Of a stretch of DNA of 64,000 bases, positions 11,400 through 22,312 are shown piece by piece. A program made the position numbers and the translations under genes. Each line of letters starts with the position of its first letter. Within the stretch, counting starts at the first letter, position 1. The DNA is from Gigantopelta aegis (lineage: Eukaryota > Mollusca > Gastropoda > Neomphalida > Peltospiridae): contig NC_054707.1 of NCBI RefSeq assembly GCF_016097555.1, positions 46,183,192-46,247,191 on the forward strand. The letters are read 5' to 3'. Under the pieces are notes generated by a model. That model was not told the origin of the DNA. It ran no database searches and saw nothing but the letters and a program-made list of their open reading frames with translations.

Positions 11400-12723
11400 G
11401 TATTTTATCTACTTAACATTGAACAATCGACATCATTAACAAACTGCTAAAATAAAATAAATGATGAAACGTCATATAAACCAATCGCTTAACTGTTAGA
11501 CTACGCCTGTCAAGGTCATTGCTAAAAGTCCGTTCCCGACTCCTCAGAAGTGTTTTAGCGAACGAACCAAAATCGACAGACAGTAAGGATAATGACGCTT
11601 CCTAAGTGGCACTATCCGAAAGAAATCCAAGTAAGCTAAATTAGAGTAGTACTGCTTATTTTACACCCCCGGGTATGTTGTATTTCAGGCAGTGTTTTCG
11701 TTAATTTCCGCCATACCTTCGTACTCGCTAGCAATCAGCCATGTTAATGCTGTGGTTTGCAGCACTTTGGTTGCTAATCGATTCAGTCTTCTACAAATGG
11801 CGTTCTTGGTATCATTTCTACGTCACTTTGTTACCTATACATTGTTATCGGTTTATTCTGACCTTAAAATGATGAAATTATGTCCAGTTGTATTTGGTAA
11901 CTTGACTATTTTGATACAAAGCATAACGTAGTGCAGATCGGGGACTGTTATGGTCTGTTCAAAGAAACTAGGTCACGCAACAACAACAAGAGTTGATTTA
12001 CTTTTCATTGTAATGGATTCATTGACATTTTCCGATTATATTAAGAAATAAATTTGCATTGTAATGTAATAGATGAGTTTGTTTGTATTTTATAGTTCTA
12101 ATTATGTTGCTTAATTGTTATTATTATAATTATATATTAATTTTTATTTATAAAATATATTTTCTATGATAAGTTAATTATATGAAAGTAACTGTAATTG
12201 TCGGATCTGTATGTAGACCTGTTCCTTATTACATTTTGATAAACTTATGCATCCATAAATTAATTTAAAGCTGAAATTCCAAGTATATTTTTTAATTATT
12301 TAATCAGGACTATATGATCTAGAATCGATCATCCATGTTATTGTATTTTCTGTACTTGCCATTGTTCAATAATGTTTACATCCAGACTGGTAGGGCCTAA
12401 TAAAAATGGAAATTAAACTTTGAAATTTAAACAGACCCTCAACTACATGTCAATATTTGCCCTGGATAAAAAATTACAACCAAATATAATTTATTATTTA
12501 AAAAAACAATATTTTTATTGGAGAATCTTTAGACCAAGAATTTAGAGTGTGTTCATTTGAGGCAAGCACTCCATAATATTATGCCAGGTGGATGTTGTTA
12601 GCATGTTTGCTGTCTTTGTGCAACTCATTTGTCTCTAATGACCCTATCTAGAATGTGTGAGATCAGTTAATTTATTTATCACAAATAAATGCACAAATAA
12701 TGAAGTATGTCACTTGTAACTAA
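11400..12723. other. no supported gene; possible upstream non-coding exon region of gene A
   Basis: The first part (about 11460-11650) is less A+T-rich, with ACGTCATATAAACCAATCGC and AGACAGTAAGGATAATGACG, which could be a promoter and a first-exon donor for gene A 5 kb downstream. This is only a guess from base composition and a donor-like GTAAGG. From 11930 to 12723 the sequence is A+T-rich and I see nothing in it. Confidence 0.2.
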
Positions 12724-12955
12724 GAGGGGCGCGATGTAGCCCAGTGGTAAAGTGTTCACTTGATGTGTGGTCAGTCTGGGATTGATCCCCGTTGGTGGGC
12801 CCATTGGGCTCCAGCCAGTGCACCACAACTGGTATATCAAAGGCTATGGTATGTGTTATCCTGTCTATTAGATGCTGCATAATATATTAAATAGCTGATG
12901 ATTAATAACTCAATGTGCTCTAGCGTTGTCGTTAAACAAATCAAACTTTTTGTGA
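12724..12955 (+). mobile_element. SINE-1, head to tail, body shortened
   Basis: Full head (GATGTAGCCCAGTGGTAAAG and GGGATTGATCCCCGTTGG), body (CAGTGCACCACAACTGGTAT) and tail (TGTGCTCTAGCGTTGTCGTT, then AAATCAAACTTTTTG). The AAAAGATCCC block is deleted. Confidence 0.85.
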
Positions 12956-13130
12956 CTTAAGATATTGCACCTTTAAGGGGATGAAAAGTCACAAGTTTAT
13001 TAAAACAATAATTCTGTTTGTATTATATTGTAGTAGTGTTGGTATAAAGTGTTCCTACATGGCAGTAACTAGTGGGAATTTCCCTATTGGCTCAGTTGGT
13101 AGCCAGGTAGAGCACTGGACTGTCATACTG

Positions 13131-13684
13131 AGAGTCAGGGCTAGCTTTGGCTGATCAGAAAATTTCACAAAAAAATGTAAAACCTAAAGCTATTGCTCAA
13201 CAAAATATCAATTATCACACAATTTTTGTTCGCCAAATTAATATAAAATTTGCCAATTGTTCTTAAAGGGACATACCCTAGTTTTTAAACACTAACGCAT
13301 ATTTGTGACTATCATAACCGTTTTTGATAACTTAAATCATACTTTACTTTGATTTTATTGTTTAGATTAGTAATTTCTGTACATTCGAAGTGTTTTTGGT
13401 CATCCTGGTGTTTTTATTATCACAAAATGCATTTCTCATATTTTTAATAATGCACGTGTGTCTGAGAAGTAACAGTTATGGAGTCAAGTTTTAGTCTATT
13501 TATAGAGGGTATTTCACCATTTCAAAGTCACAGACTCATGTTTCACTCAATTGTAACTTTATCCAAATGTGTTACAGGTTTGTAGATTAACTAAACTTAG
13601 TGTTAATTTTCACAGGTTGAAACTAGGTCCCTTTAAAATTCACAACTGGCAAATTTGGCAAGTAGCAAAGCTAGCCCTGAGAGT
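13131..13684. mobile_element. CAGGG-ended non-autonomous transposon, 5-bp target duplication
   Basis: The element (13136-13679) begins CAGGGCTAGCTTTG and ends CAAAGCTAGCCCTG, a perfect 14-bp inverted repeat. It is flanked by AGAGT on both sides (13131-13135 and 13680-13684). It has no coding capacity. A TTAA-type element sits inside it. The same ends occur at 15.77 kb. The termini look hAT-like, but hAT elements usually make 8-bp duplications, so the superfamily is left open. Confidence 0.85.
13263..13636. mobile_element. TTAA-type MITE, subfamily 1 (nested)
   Basis: TTAAAGGGACATACCCTAG at the left and CTAGGTCCCTTTAA at the right are inverted and bounded by TTAA. The interior is largely palindromic. 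Close relatives are at 49.37 kb and, partial, at 32.4-33.0 kb. TTAA targets are used by piggyBac and Kolobok elements. It lies wholly inside the CAGGG-ended element. Confidence 0.85.
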
Positions 13685-13874
13685 GGTTTGAATCCCCTCG
13701 GTGGAGGTTGATTTATATACAGCCTGTATTACAGGGTATGTTACATTTGGAGACAACGTAGGAACTGGGTGTGTTCTTAACACAAAAATTATAACCCAGT
13801 TAGGACCCATAACACTTCAACTGTTTGTGGCCCACAACTCCGGGACATAGCTTCACTTGAGGAGGGAGTATATA

Positions 13875-14040
13875 TTAATGTTGGTATAAAGTGCTCCTAC
13901 TGGCAGTAGCTAGTGGGAATTTCCTAATTAGTTCAGTTGGTAGAGTGCTGGACTCTCGTACTGAGAGTCTGTGGTTCAAATCCCCTCAGTGAAGGTTGAT
14001 TTTTCTGTTACATTAGGAAATGATTATGATAGGAACTGGT
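13875..14040 (+). mobile_element. tRNA-like SINE head, second copy
   Basis: TAGTTCAGTTGGTAGAGTGC and GTGGTTCAAATCCCCTCAGT have boxes A and B spaced as in a tRNA gene, but no acceptor stem pairs, so this is a SINE head and not a working tRNA gene. Confidence 0.55.
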
Positions 14041-14106
14041 AGACGACAGCAGGGCTTTTGTCAGAGGGTACAGATAGTATAATTATATACCCAAAAATCT
14101 TGGCAA

Positions 14107-14497
14107 TTAAAGGGACATTCCTGACTTGCTCCATTGTAAGATGTTTCCGACTAATAAAATATTTCTACGATTAAACTTACATATTAAATATATTTTCTTG
14201 TTTAGAATATCAGTGTCTGTATATTCAATGTGTTTCTGGTCATCTTAATATTTGTAATAAGCCCAAACTGGATTTTGTCTTCAAATAATTTCGTACGTAC
14301 GAAAAAAATAGTTTTTAGGAAATAAAATGAAAGTTAACCTAGTACAAATATTAGAACGATCAGAAACACATTTAATATACAACAACTAATATTTTATGCA
14401 GGAAAAATATATTTGATATCTAATTACAGTTGTCAAAAAGTATCTGTTAGTCAATAACATCTTAAAAATTGAAGCAAACTCAGGAATGTCCCTTTAA
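14107..14497. mobile_element. TTAA-type MITE, subfamily 2
   Basis: TTAAAGGGACATTCCTGACT at the left and CTCAGGAATGTCCCTTTAA at the right are bounded by TTAA. The whole element is an extended imperfect palindrome, with CGTACGTACG near the middle. A near-identical copy is at 49.73-50.12 kb, and pieces lie at 30.4-30.65 and 31.13-31.26 kb. Confidence 0.9.
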
Positions 14498-15026
14498 TGG
14501 ATATGTATAGCCTGTGTGACATTGTATTTTGTATTTAAATAGATCACAGTGTTCGAAATAAGCACTTGTCCGTTTGTCCTGACAAGTGAAAATCTGATCG
14601 GACATGCTAAATGTACCTCAATAAGTTGTCCAGTGGACAAGTAAAAATGTTCAATGTAGTTTAATTTTGAGCAATCAAAAATACGGTCCTTGTACTTGAA
14701 TAAAACAAAACATATATTTGGACAAATGAAGAATTCTGCTTATTTCTATCGCTGGATCAGGCCTACAAAAAACCCCAACAACAATAATAATAATATATAA
14801 ATTAAAAGAAGAAAAAAAAAAGTATCTTTAAAAGAAAAGTAGGGTAGGAATATTCAAGTAGTAAGTGTCTAGATGAAATGTTACATGTCATCTACATGTA
14901 CAAATTAATTATAAAATAATAAATATATACATGTATATAGTATTTGCATGGGGGGAAAATGGGTTGGTCTTTGCTTTTAAGTAGGGTCATCAGGTTCCAG
15001 GAAACAATGTTTTTTAAGTCTTTCAT
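14498..15026. other. no gene; possible transposon end
   Basis: CAGTGTTCGAAATAAGCACT at 14550 looks like a hAT-type end, and GACAAGTGAAAATCTGATCGG pairs loosely with text 60 bp on, but I could not find the other end. The rest is A+T-rich with no supported feature. Confidence 0.3.
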
Positions 15027-15262
15027 CAGGGTTTCTGCCAGAGGGTAAAATGGGTATGGTGCCATACCCAAATTGTTTACAAATGTTTATTTTTTTGAAG
15101 TTGACCTTTTGTCATAATTAATGACTTTTTATCATTACTGTATGATTTTCTTAACTCTAAACCTAACCCATTTTCTTGCTGGAGGAGGCACCCCATACCC
15201 CCTATCAACTGCAGTTGCATTCAGCACACACATTAACTGAGTGTCATACCCAAAAATTTATT
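15027..15262. mobile_element. Short repeat element with GTTTCTGCC end
   Basis: Begins GGGTTTCTGCCAGAGGG, then ATGGGTATGGTGCCATACCC. It has a counterpart in the other orientation at 37.53-37.73 kb (ending GGCAGAAACCC), which shares AACCCATTTTCTT and GGAGGCACCCCATA. Non-coding. Bases 15263-15533 hold nothing I recognise. Confidence 0.65.
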
Positions 15263-15533
15263 TCTATCGGAAACATTGCTCATAATATTACTGCTGTTCA
15301 ACTTGTGTCAAAGTATGAAGTACAGGATCAAATTCCAAAATACTTCAAACTCAGATCCACCTGCCTGTAGTAAGTAAAGACACTTACATTGTTTGTTCAG
15401 TTTTATATATTTTTATTGCAGACCCTCAGATTATTTTCTGACATTACTTAGTTGAATTTTGCAGCTTTAAACATAATTTTTTTATAACTATAAGTGAAAG
15501 GAATACATATATATGTGTTTAACACAGTTTTAA

Positions 15534-16068
15534 AAGGTTGTTTTGTTTAATGACACCATTAGAAAACAATGATTTATTAATTATAAGCTATTGGATATCA
15601 AACATTTTGTAATTTTGACATAGTCTTAGATACGAAAACTGCTGCATTTTCCATTTGTAGCAAGGTATCTTTTACATATTACCATATCCCACAGACAGGA
15701 TAGCACATACCATGGTATTTGTTATGTCATCTGTGGTGCACTGGTTGGAACAGGAAATAGCCCAGTGGCAGGGCTAGCTCTGCCATTTGCCAGTTGCGAA
15801 TTTCAGGAACAATTGGCGAGTTTTATTTTGATTTGGCGAAAACATTTCATGTAATAATTGGTATTCTGTTGAAAAATAACAGTGGATTTTGTTGAAAAAT
15901 AACAGTGGATTTTGTTGAAAAATAACAGTGGATTTTGCATATTTAAAGATAATTTGGCGAAGTGTTTTGCTCACCCAGAGCTAGCCCTGAATGGGCCCAC
16001 TGAAAGGGATCGATCCCAGACTAAACATGCATAAGGCAAACGCTTTACCACTGGGCTACTTTCTGCCC
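15534..16068 (-). mobile_element. SINE-1, full, split by an inserted element
   Basis: On the minus strand the head (GTAGCCCAGTGGTAAAGCGT and GGGATCGATCCC) lies at 15995-16068. The body and tail lie at 15534-15768, ending AAACAAAACAACC. A CAGGG-ended element separates them. From 16069 to 16590 no supported feature is seen. Confidence 0.85.
15764..15994. mobile_element. CAGGG-ended non-autonomous transposon, 5-bp duplication
   Basis: The element (15769-15989) begins CAGGGCTAGCTCTG and ends CAGAGCTAGCCCTG. The flanking 5-mers are AGTGG and AATGG (one mismatch), at the point where the SINE reads CCCAATGGGCC. It contains a 3-fold repeat of GTTGAAAAATAACAGTGGAT (about 15868-15938). Same family as the 13.1-kb element. 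Confidence 0.85.
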
Positions 16069-16590
16069 CAATTTTGACAAGACCTACATGTATACATTAA
16101 TCTGTGTTGTATAGAATGTATTATTTTGCATTTAACACTGAGAAGTGGGGCACTATTCCACTGGTATGTATTACATTATAACTATTAAAATGGTAATTTT
16201 TTTTTAAATATAGCTGACAGGGAGGGGAGATGTATCACCCACCCCCATCCCTAAGGAGGGTAATATTAAGTACTCTAAATCTTGGAACTTAACAGATATA
16301 TTTTTATAATTTTTAAAATAGATTATAGTAAGAGAAGTTCTGTTTAAAATATGTCAAAGTGAATGAAATGCAGTGCCCAATTTCAAATCATTTCAAACTC
16401 ATAACCACCTAGTAGGGGTACTTATAGTCTGGTTTAAAAAATTTATTATGAACCCTCAAACTGTTTTCTGGCTACCCCGATGTTGAGACTGTAATTGTCT
16501 TTGTATTTTACATTTACGGGTAATGTTATAATATAGTGATGAAAGATAGCTTTAATACATGTTTATTTTTATTTTTTATTTTTTATCAAG

Positions 16591-16624
16591 CTGATGATGC
16601 CATGATTACAAAGTAGAAGCCATC
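16591..16624 (+). promoter_or_regulatory. 5' leader of gene A with two tiny upstream ORFs
   Basis: A pyrimidine-rich acceptor (ending TTTTTTATCAAG) precedes 16591, so the start codon probably sits in the second exon. The 34-nt leader has ATG ATG CCA TGA and ATG ATT ACA AAG TAG, two minimal upstream ORFs that would be expected to reduce initiation at 16625. The leader boundaries are inferred. Confidence 0.4.
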
Positions 16625-16921
16625 ATGGACAATTTTCACCACTCAGAACAGGCAACCAACATGTCTGCCAGTGGCTTATCTGACAGGAGCTCTCTTCCCA
16701 TGGGAGACAACTTTCATCACCCTGAGCATGGCGCCGCTCTGCCATCTGGTAGCCTCTCTGACCGGAGTCCTCTGCCCCTGGGTGTTGACCAAGACCCGCC
16801 GGTCCAGTCATGGTCAGCAACGGCGGCGCAGGATGATGTGGCGGCTGACTACTCCATGTTCCCCGCCACACAGCCGGACGCAGACTACGCCTCCCAGCAG
16901 ATGACTGACATCGTACATCAG
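16625..16921 (+). CDS. Gene A, coding exon 1: N-terminus of BTB zinc-finger protein
   Basis: Residues 1-99. The start is the first long-frame ATG (MDNFHHSEQ). The exon ends CATCAG and a GTAACA donor, phase 0, joining exon 2 at 18725. It holds an internal tandem duplication of 26 residues: DNFHHSEQ...SLPMG (16628-16705) and DNFHHPEH...PLPLG (16706-16783), sharing GLSDRS/SLSDRS and LP.G. The text is acidic and Ser-rich with no folded domain that I can see. The joined protein (exons at 16625, 18725, 21281, 25550 and 28843) is about 1414 aa, with an intrinsically disordered N-terminal half, then BTB, an AT-hook-like patch and six C2H2 fingers. I expect a nuclear DNA-binding regulator. I do not recognise a specific orthologue. 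Confidence 0.75.
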
Positions 16922-17054
16922 GTAACACGGTCTCAGGGAACGTTTAGTTTTTAATATTTAGTTTAGAGAAATTTCTACTCAATCAAAAAACTATTAGCAA
17001 CTACAATTTAGTTTTAAAATTGTGTTTTGATCCCCAAAACTTGATGAGCGAAAA

Positions 17055-17745
17055 GTGAGAACTCACTTGATGCATGGTCAGTCTAGGATCGATCCCCATT
17101 GGTTGGCCCATTGGGCTATTTCAGCTAGTGCACCACAACTGGTGTCTCAAAGGCCTTGATATGTGCTATCCATTATCCTGTCTGTGGGATGATGCATATA
17201 AAAGATCCCTTGCTACTAATGGAAAAATGTATCCTGTTTCCTCTTTAAGACTATGACTGGCCTCGGTGGCGTCGTGGTCAGGCCATCGGTCTACAGGCTG
17301 GTAGGTACTGGGTTCGGATCCCAGTCGAGGCATGGGATTTTTAATCCAGATACTGACTCCAAACCCTGAGTGAGTGCTCCACAAAGCTCAATGGGTAGGT
17401 GTAAACCACTTGCACCGACCAGTGGTCCATAACTGGTTCAACAAAGGCCATGGTTTGTGCTATCCTGCCTGTGGGAAGTGCAAATAAAAGATCCCTTGCT
17501 GCTAATCGGAAAGAGTAGCCCATGTAGTGGCGACAGCGGGTTTCCTCTCAAAATCTGTGTGGTCCTTAACCATATGTCTGATGCCATATAACCGTAAATA
17601 AAATATGTTGAGTGTGTCGTTAAATAAAACATTTCTTACTTTCTTTCTCTTTAAGACTATATGTCAAAATTACCAAATATTTGAAATCCAATAGCTGATA
17701 ATTAAAAAATCAATGTGTTCTAGTAGTTTAGTTAAACAAAAACAA
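17055..17745 (+). mobile_element. SINE-1 in intron 1 of gene A, interrupted by a SINE-2
   Basis: Head and body 17055-17254 (GGATCGATCCCCATTGG, ATAAAAGATCCCTTGCTACT), tail 17661-17745 (TTTGAAATCCAATAGCTGAT, then TAGTTAAACAAAAACA). The gap is filled by a younger SINE-2. Confidence 0.85.
17241..17660 (+). mobile_element. SINE-2, full length, nested, 14-bp target duplication
   Basis: The element (17255-17646) begins GACTGGCCTCGGTGGCGTCG and ends GTCGTTAAATAAAACATTTC plus CTTTCTTT. It is flanked by CTCTTTAAGACTAT on both sides (17241-17254 and 17647-17660). Its tail is the CATTTCTTTC type, unlike the AAACAAACTTT tail of the 10.4-kb copy. Confidence 0.95.
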
Positions 17746-17958
17746 AACTATAACTTTTTTCTACTCAATTAAAAAATGATTAGTGACTATAATTTAGTGT
17801 TTAAAAATTGTGTAGTGATTCCTGAAACTTGCCCCACAAATAGTGACACAATACTGAATAAAATGTTCTTTGGCTGTTACTAGTTGGAAATAACCGAGGG
17901 CACACACGGTCGGGGTCTAAATTGTGGCCAAGTCTAATACTACAGAGCACTGCTAATC

Positions 17959-18235
17959 TTCATTTTATTTCATTTCAACTTATTTTCGTGCTTATATCCA
18001 ATTAAGGTTCAAGCACACTGTCCTGAGCACACACCTCAGCTATCTGGGCTGTCTGTCCAGGACAGTGGGTTAGTTGTTAGTTGGTTAGTGAGAGATAAGA
18101 GAGTGTAGTGGCCTTACACCTACCCATTGAGCCCTTAAGAACTTGCTCTGGGTTGGAACCTGTACCGGGCTGCGAACCCTGTACCTACCAGCCTGTAGTC
18201 CGATGGTGTAACTACTGCGCCACCGAGGCCGGTAC
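17959..18235 (-). mobile_element. SINE-3, full length
   Basis: Read on the minus strand: head ACCGGCCTCGGTGGCGCAG, box B-like GGTTCGCAGCCCGGTACAGG, a CTCTCTTATCTCTCACTAAC block, CCAGGACAG, CAGATAGCTGAGGTGTGTGC and tail GAAAATAAGTTGAAATGAAA. Other copies: 26.28 kb (+), 31.99 kb (-). Confidence 0.9.
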
Positions 18236-18724
18236 TGCTAATCAAACAGTCTGTGATGGGTGGACTGAAGAGTCCTCCAATAAAACATTAATACAGCTGG
18301 CACACTTTTGGTGCATCTGTTAGACAAAAATGAAGCTTCTACTTCATTCTATGATTTTATACACATTAATTAGAGATGACAAATTTGGGTAAAAGAAATG
18401 ACCCATGCATTTAATAAGTCATGTTACGTTTTTGCAATCAATGTTTAAGTTGCTAATAAATTAATGCTAGGCATTTCCAGAATTGTGTTTGAAAATATAA
18501 ATCCAAATAAAAGAGAGATTCAGCCAATCAAATTGAAATATATTAAGGACTAAATAATTCTATTTATTCTAGACTGAGTATTTTGGTAAATTTATTATGG
18601 AGTATATTATCCAAATTCATCTACAATTAGCAGTTTAACCAATGATCACTTAAAACGTGACATGAGTACTGAGTATAACTTGTTTTTGTTATTCACACCC
18701 ACTGTTTGTTTTTCCCTATTGCAG

Positions 18725-20083
18725 ACGTACATGCACTCTGGTCTGACACAGAGTGATTCATATGACGGAGATCACTTGAGAGACATGACAAGGCCACAGG
18801 GTCTGGACATGTTCAGCAGTCGAGGTTTAAACATGCCAGATACTTATGAAGCACGCAGTAGCCTGAATGATCAACACCCAGTGGAGGTGTATGAACCCCG
18901 AGGGAGCCTTAGCGAGCACCCTGTGGAGGTGTACGAACCTCGAGGGAGCCTTAGCGAGCAGCATGCCATGGACCTGTTTCAGATGAAGGATGTCTCACAG
19001 GACTCTCTGAACAAAGGAAAAGACGTCCCATCAGCTGGACGGGTGATGGCCGAGTCACGAGCTCAACCCCCGATGAAGATGTCAGACCACCTGACAGACT
19101 CCAGGCATCTGGCTCTGTCTGATATACAGGACTTAAGGAGGGTCAGTATTTCTGGAATCCAGACCATGTGTAAGCCTGGTGGGGCTGAAGACAGCTCACA
19201 GTACACAGTGCTCGACATGCATTACAACAACCGACCAAACATGGAAGTCACCAGTGCCTCGACGATGTCAGATGCAAGGTACCAGTCCCTCATTGACAGT
19301 ATGGCCATGGCTCAGAGAGTGAACGATTCGAGGAATCTTTCTGCAGCCAACACGTCAAGACACTTACTGCCAGCTCTGAGTCCTCAGTATGCAGATGAGA
19401 GACCGCCGAGGATGGTCAATCCACAGTATGCTGGTAACCATAGCAACAGGCCGGGGCGATCTGTTGCTAATATGGATACGTACTGTACGAAGAGTAATTC
19501 TGAAATGTTTCAGGCAGACAAAGGTGATGCTCAGGGAGCCGACAGGAATGTGTCTCTGTCCCAGCACAGATCGGTGCAGAGAAACTCTGTTGATGTCTTC
19601 TCCGAGCGATCAGCCAGTTCATTTGGTCAGCAGATCTTCGAGGACAGCGTAAGAACATCCTCATCTCGAACGTCAAACACCAATGCCAATTTTGTCTATG
19701 CCGAGACATCTGCGCCTATCGTCAAGGCAAGGCATCTGTGCTTCCAGGAGGAGGAGGATGTGCAAAGTAAAGCCTCGGGCACAAACGTCAGCTTCACATT
19801 TGTGGACAATTCTGTGCCCATGTCGAAGATGAATCACCAGATGTACGAAGATGACCTGAGGACCAGCCAGGCGTCTGCTGGCCATTCTGAGTTTGTTGGT
19901 GGGATGCTGTCATCCAGTGGGGGCAGTAACCACGGCAGTGACACGGCGATGGGAAGGAGTGACCAGGAGGTGTTGCTCACAGACAAGGAGTGGACCCAGG
20001 TGACCAGACTGAAGCTGTTCCACATGATGACCAACAAGAAAATGTGTGACGTGGCACTGAAAGCGGGAGATCTGAGGATTGAG
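18725..20083 (+). CDS. Gene A, coding exon 2: disordered region and start of BTB domain
   Basis: Residues 100-552, phase 0 at both ends; acceptor CCCTATTGCAG, donor GAG then GTAAGAG. Most of the exon is Ser/Asp/Met-rich and probably disordered. It has a 14-residue tandem duplication, HPVEVYEPRGSLSE twice (18875-18916 and 18917-18958, 42 bp each, differing only at silent sites). A weak older repeat is seen in TNANFVYAETSAPIVKARH against TNVSFTFVDNSVPMSKMNH. The last 32 residues (EWTQVTRLKLFHMM, then KKMCDVALKAGDLRIE) are the first helix and strands of a BTB/POZ domain, which continues in exon 3. BTB domains dimerise and recruit co-repressors or cullin-3; which applies here is unknown. Confidence 0.88.
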
Positions 20084-20179
20084 GTAAGAGTTTAAGCTGT
20101 TTACAGCTGTACCACACTGAGACCTGTAGTTATTTACAGAGGTCTGTACCACTGTCCTGTTAAATTTTATAGTTCAGAC

Positions 20180-20745
20180 TTGAGGCTCATACTAGGATCT
20201 AGCACAGTTGATAAGAGTGGCTGCTTGAGGTGTTTGTGTCATGGGATCGAACCCCCTCTGTGGACCCAGTTCTAAGATTGTTGGTTTTTTCCCATCCCAA
20301 CTAGTGTCTCACTACTGGTATATCAAAAGTGATGGTATGTGCTGTCCTGTCTGTGGGAAAGTGCATATAAAGCATCACTTGCTGCTAATTGAAACGCCCA
20401 TTACTGACTCTGGTCGGGCTGCTTGTGCTCCTTTGTACATGCCAGCACGGGCAACCTTTCTGTCACCCACCCCAAACCTTTTCCTGTTCTGGACGGAGGA
20501 GTTGGCAAAAGTCGACACCTGTGTTCGTGACAGGCGTGTGCTACAACAGCTTGTTCTGAATGTGCACGTTAAAACCTATGACCTGACCTGACTGACCGGA
20601 CCTGCTAATTGAAAAAGGTAGTGGGTTTCCTCTAAGACTATGTGGGTCCACAATTACCAAATGATTAACATCTAATAACTGATGATTAAAAACTAAATGT
20701 GTTCTAGTGATGTCGTTATACATAACAACTTTAACTTGCTCATAC
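20180..20745 (+). mobile_element. SINE (alternative head) in intron 2 of gene A, interrupted by SINE-4
   Basis: Head CTAGCACAGTTGATAAGAGT with GGGATCGAACCCCCTCTGTG, body CTGGTATATCAAAAGTGATG, GTGCATATAAAGCATCACTT, and tail GTGTTCTAGTGATGTCGTTA. It is broken at 20394. Confidence 0.75.
20383..20614 (+). mobile_element. SINE-4, nested, 12-bp target duplication
   Basis: The insert 20395-20602 reads TGACTCTGGTCGGGCTGC, CCACCCCAAACC, GGCGTGTGCTACAACAGCTT, CTGAATGTGCACGTTAAA and ends with CCTGACCTGACTGACC repeats. It is flanked by TGCTAATTGAAA (20383-20394 and 20603-20614). A second copy lies at 35.6 kb in gene B. Confidence 0.9.
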
Positions 20746-20971
20746 ATATAACACAGGCCCAGTACTCATTGATGGCAGAGTTAAACACTGTCAGTTTCAG
20801 TTAGTTCATGGTTTGGTGACCATCTATAATACAGAGTGCTGATAGGGGATCAATGTGAATTAATGCCCTTGGCAGTGCAAGGTGACGCCATAGAAAATAA
20901 GGGTCCATCACAAAACAGTACTGCTAAGGTATGCACTGTCCTGTAAATAGCTTGTGTGGCAGCAGTGATAC

Positions 20972-20994
20972 ATCTCTCTCTCTCTCTCTTCTCT

Positions 20995-21061
<67 letters not shown>
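20972..21061. repeat. (TC)n microsatellite in intron 2 of gene A
   Basis: About 90 bp of TC repeats with a few TTC interruptions. Its Arg-Glu-rich minus-strand frame is not a gene. Confidence 0.95.
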
Positions 21062-21280
21062 ACAAATAGTTTACAATGCACTGTGATATCATTAAAAACA
21101 TTACTTTCTTTTCTCTCACAAAACCCCATTAGCCTCTGTTGTGGACAGATTGTTCTGGAGGCTGCATGAACAGCAAACCTGGAACTTAATGAAAATAAGG
21201 GATAAATAAAAATGTTTTTTTAAATAATTTAATTAAAATAGTACTTATAAGACATTTGATGGTTGACATTTTTATTGTAG

Positions 21281-22312
21281 ATCCACAAGGTGGTTCTTTG
21301 TGCAGCCAGTGATCAGCTTGCAATGCTGCTGGACTCTGTTGACAGTGACGGTTTTCCAGTATTATCCACCAGTGCTCAGGTTTCAGAAGATGTGCTTCAC
21401 GCATTCGCAGAATTCCTCTATCTTGGATCAGTAAAAGTCACCATAGACAATATCAATGAGATGAATAAGCTGGCAAGCGCTTTCCATATCTACGCACTAC
21501 ACGATCTCTGCTGGGAGCTGCTTGAGAAGAATGGAGCGGGGGCAAGTAACAGGTTACGTGATCTGAAACTGACCTTTGAGAGTCATAACTCTACCAGCAT
21601 TCAGAGGAATGACTGTGGAATAAACACTGACAGTACTGTAGGCTTGGATGCAGACGATGATGGTGAAGCTAGTGAAATTAAGTTTTCTCCCCAGTCTGCA
21701 AATAAAAGTGGTTCTACTGGAAGAGGTAAAGGTCGTGGCCGAGGAAGATGCCGCAGTCAAGGTCAAGGACGGTCAAAGAGCATGCCTGAAGAAACGAAGG
21801 CCGCCAAACCAGTAGAAAAGATTGGTGCTTCAACACATACTTACGGCACAAGGGGACTGGCAAAGAAGCAGCTGTTTGAAGACGGTGTTTCTGATGAGAA
21901 CAATGAAATGAAATCCAACCAAAAAGCAGCTGTGAAGACTCCAGTACAGACCACCCCGAAGAGAAGAAGAATGAATGCCAGTAAACCTGTGAACACTGAG
22001 ATTATGGGTGAAGCTGCAGATAACACAGAGGCTGCAGCCCCGAGTTGTGAAACGAAACCTGTTAGTGACATCAAGGATTGTGAATCTGTGGTAAAAGCTC
22101 CCGTAAAGCCGCGACACAGGAGCCTGAAGCAGAAACTGATGGAGTCTGTGACTGAGGACAGTGCCCTGGACAATCCGGCCGTGGTGAGCAGCAATCCCCT
22201 GGCCAGGCTGATGATAGACGAAGACAAGCACACGGCAGCTGGGGATCACCTGGAGGATGGTGCAGATTACACCAGTCTGAAAGGAAAAAAGGGGAAAAAA
22301 AGCTCGGGCAAG
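21281..22312 (+). CDS. Gene A, coding exon 3: rest of BTB domain and AT-hook-like patch
   Basis: Residues 553-896, phase 0 at both ends; acceptor TTTTTATTGTAG, donor GGCAAG then GTACAT. The BTB domain resumes with IHKVVLCAASDQLAMLL, continues through FAEFLYLGSVKVTIDN and ends with ALHDLCWELLEKN (about residue 635). The order and spacing fit the canonical HKVVL...F..FLY.G.V pattern. Near residues 700-720 the basic stretch GRGKGRGRGR resembles AT-hook DNA-binding motifs. KRRRMN, RSKSMP and KGKKGKKSS are likely nuclear-import and linker segments. The exon is Lys/Glu-rich and probably disordered past the BTB. The BTB split before HK is the same split seen in gene B. Confidence 0.9.

Larger units (their letters stand above)
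13080..13860 (+). mobile_element. SINE with alternative tRNA-like head, split by an inserted element
   Basis: Box A-like GGCTCAGTTGGTAG and the anticodon-arm part lie left of 13135. Box B-like GTTTGAATCCCCTCGGTGG follows at 13685. A second copy of the same head and flank is at 13.88-14.03 kb (TAGTTCAGTTGGTAGAGTGC, GTGGTTCAAATCCCCTCAGT). The two copies share upstream GTTGGTATAAAGTG and TAGTGGGAATTTCC, so about 100 bp was duplicated as a block. Confidence 0.6.

Noticed and set aside
11692-11931. 79-residue hydrophobic frame as a small membrane protein gene
   Set aside because: No splice, Kozak or homology-like support, and codon use does not differ from the A+T-rich surroundings.
13920-13995. 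tRNA gene
   Set aside because: Boxes A and B are present, but the acceptor stem does not pair and the sequence is one of several SINE heads.
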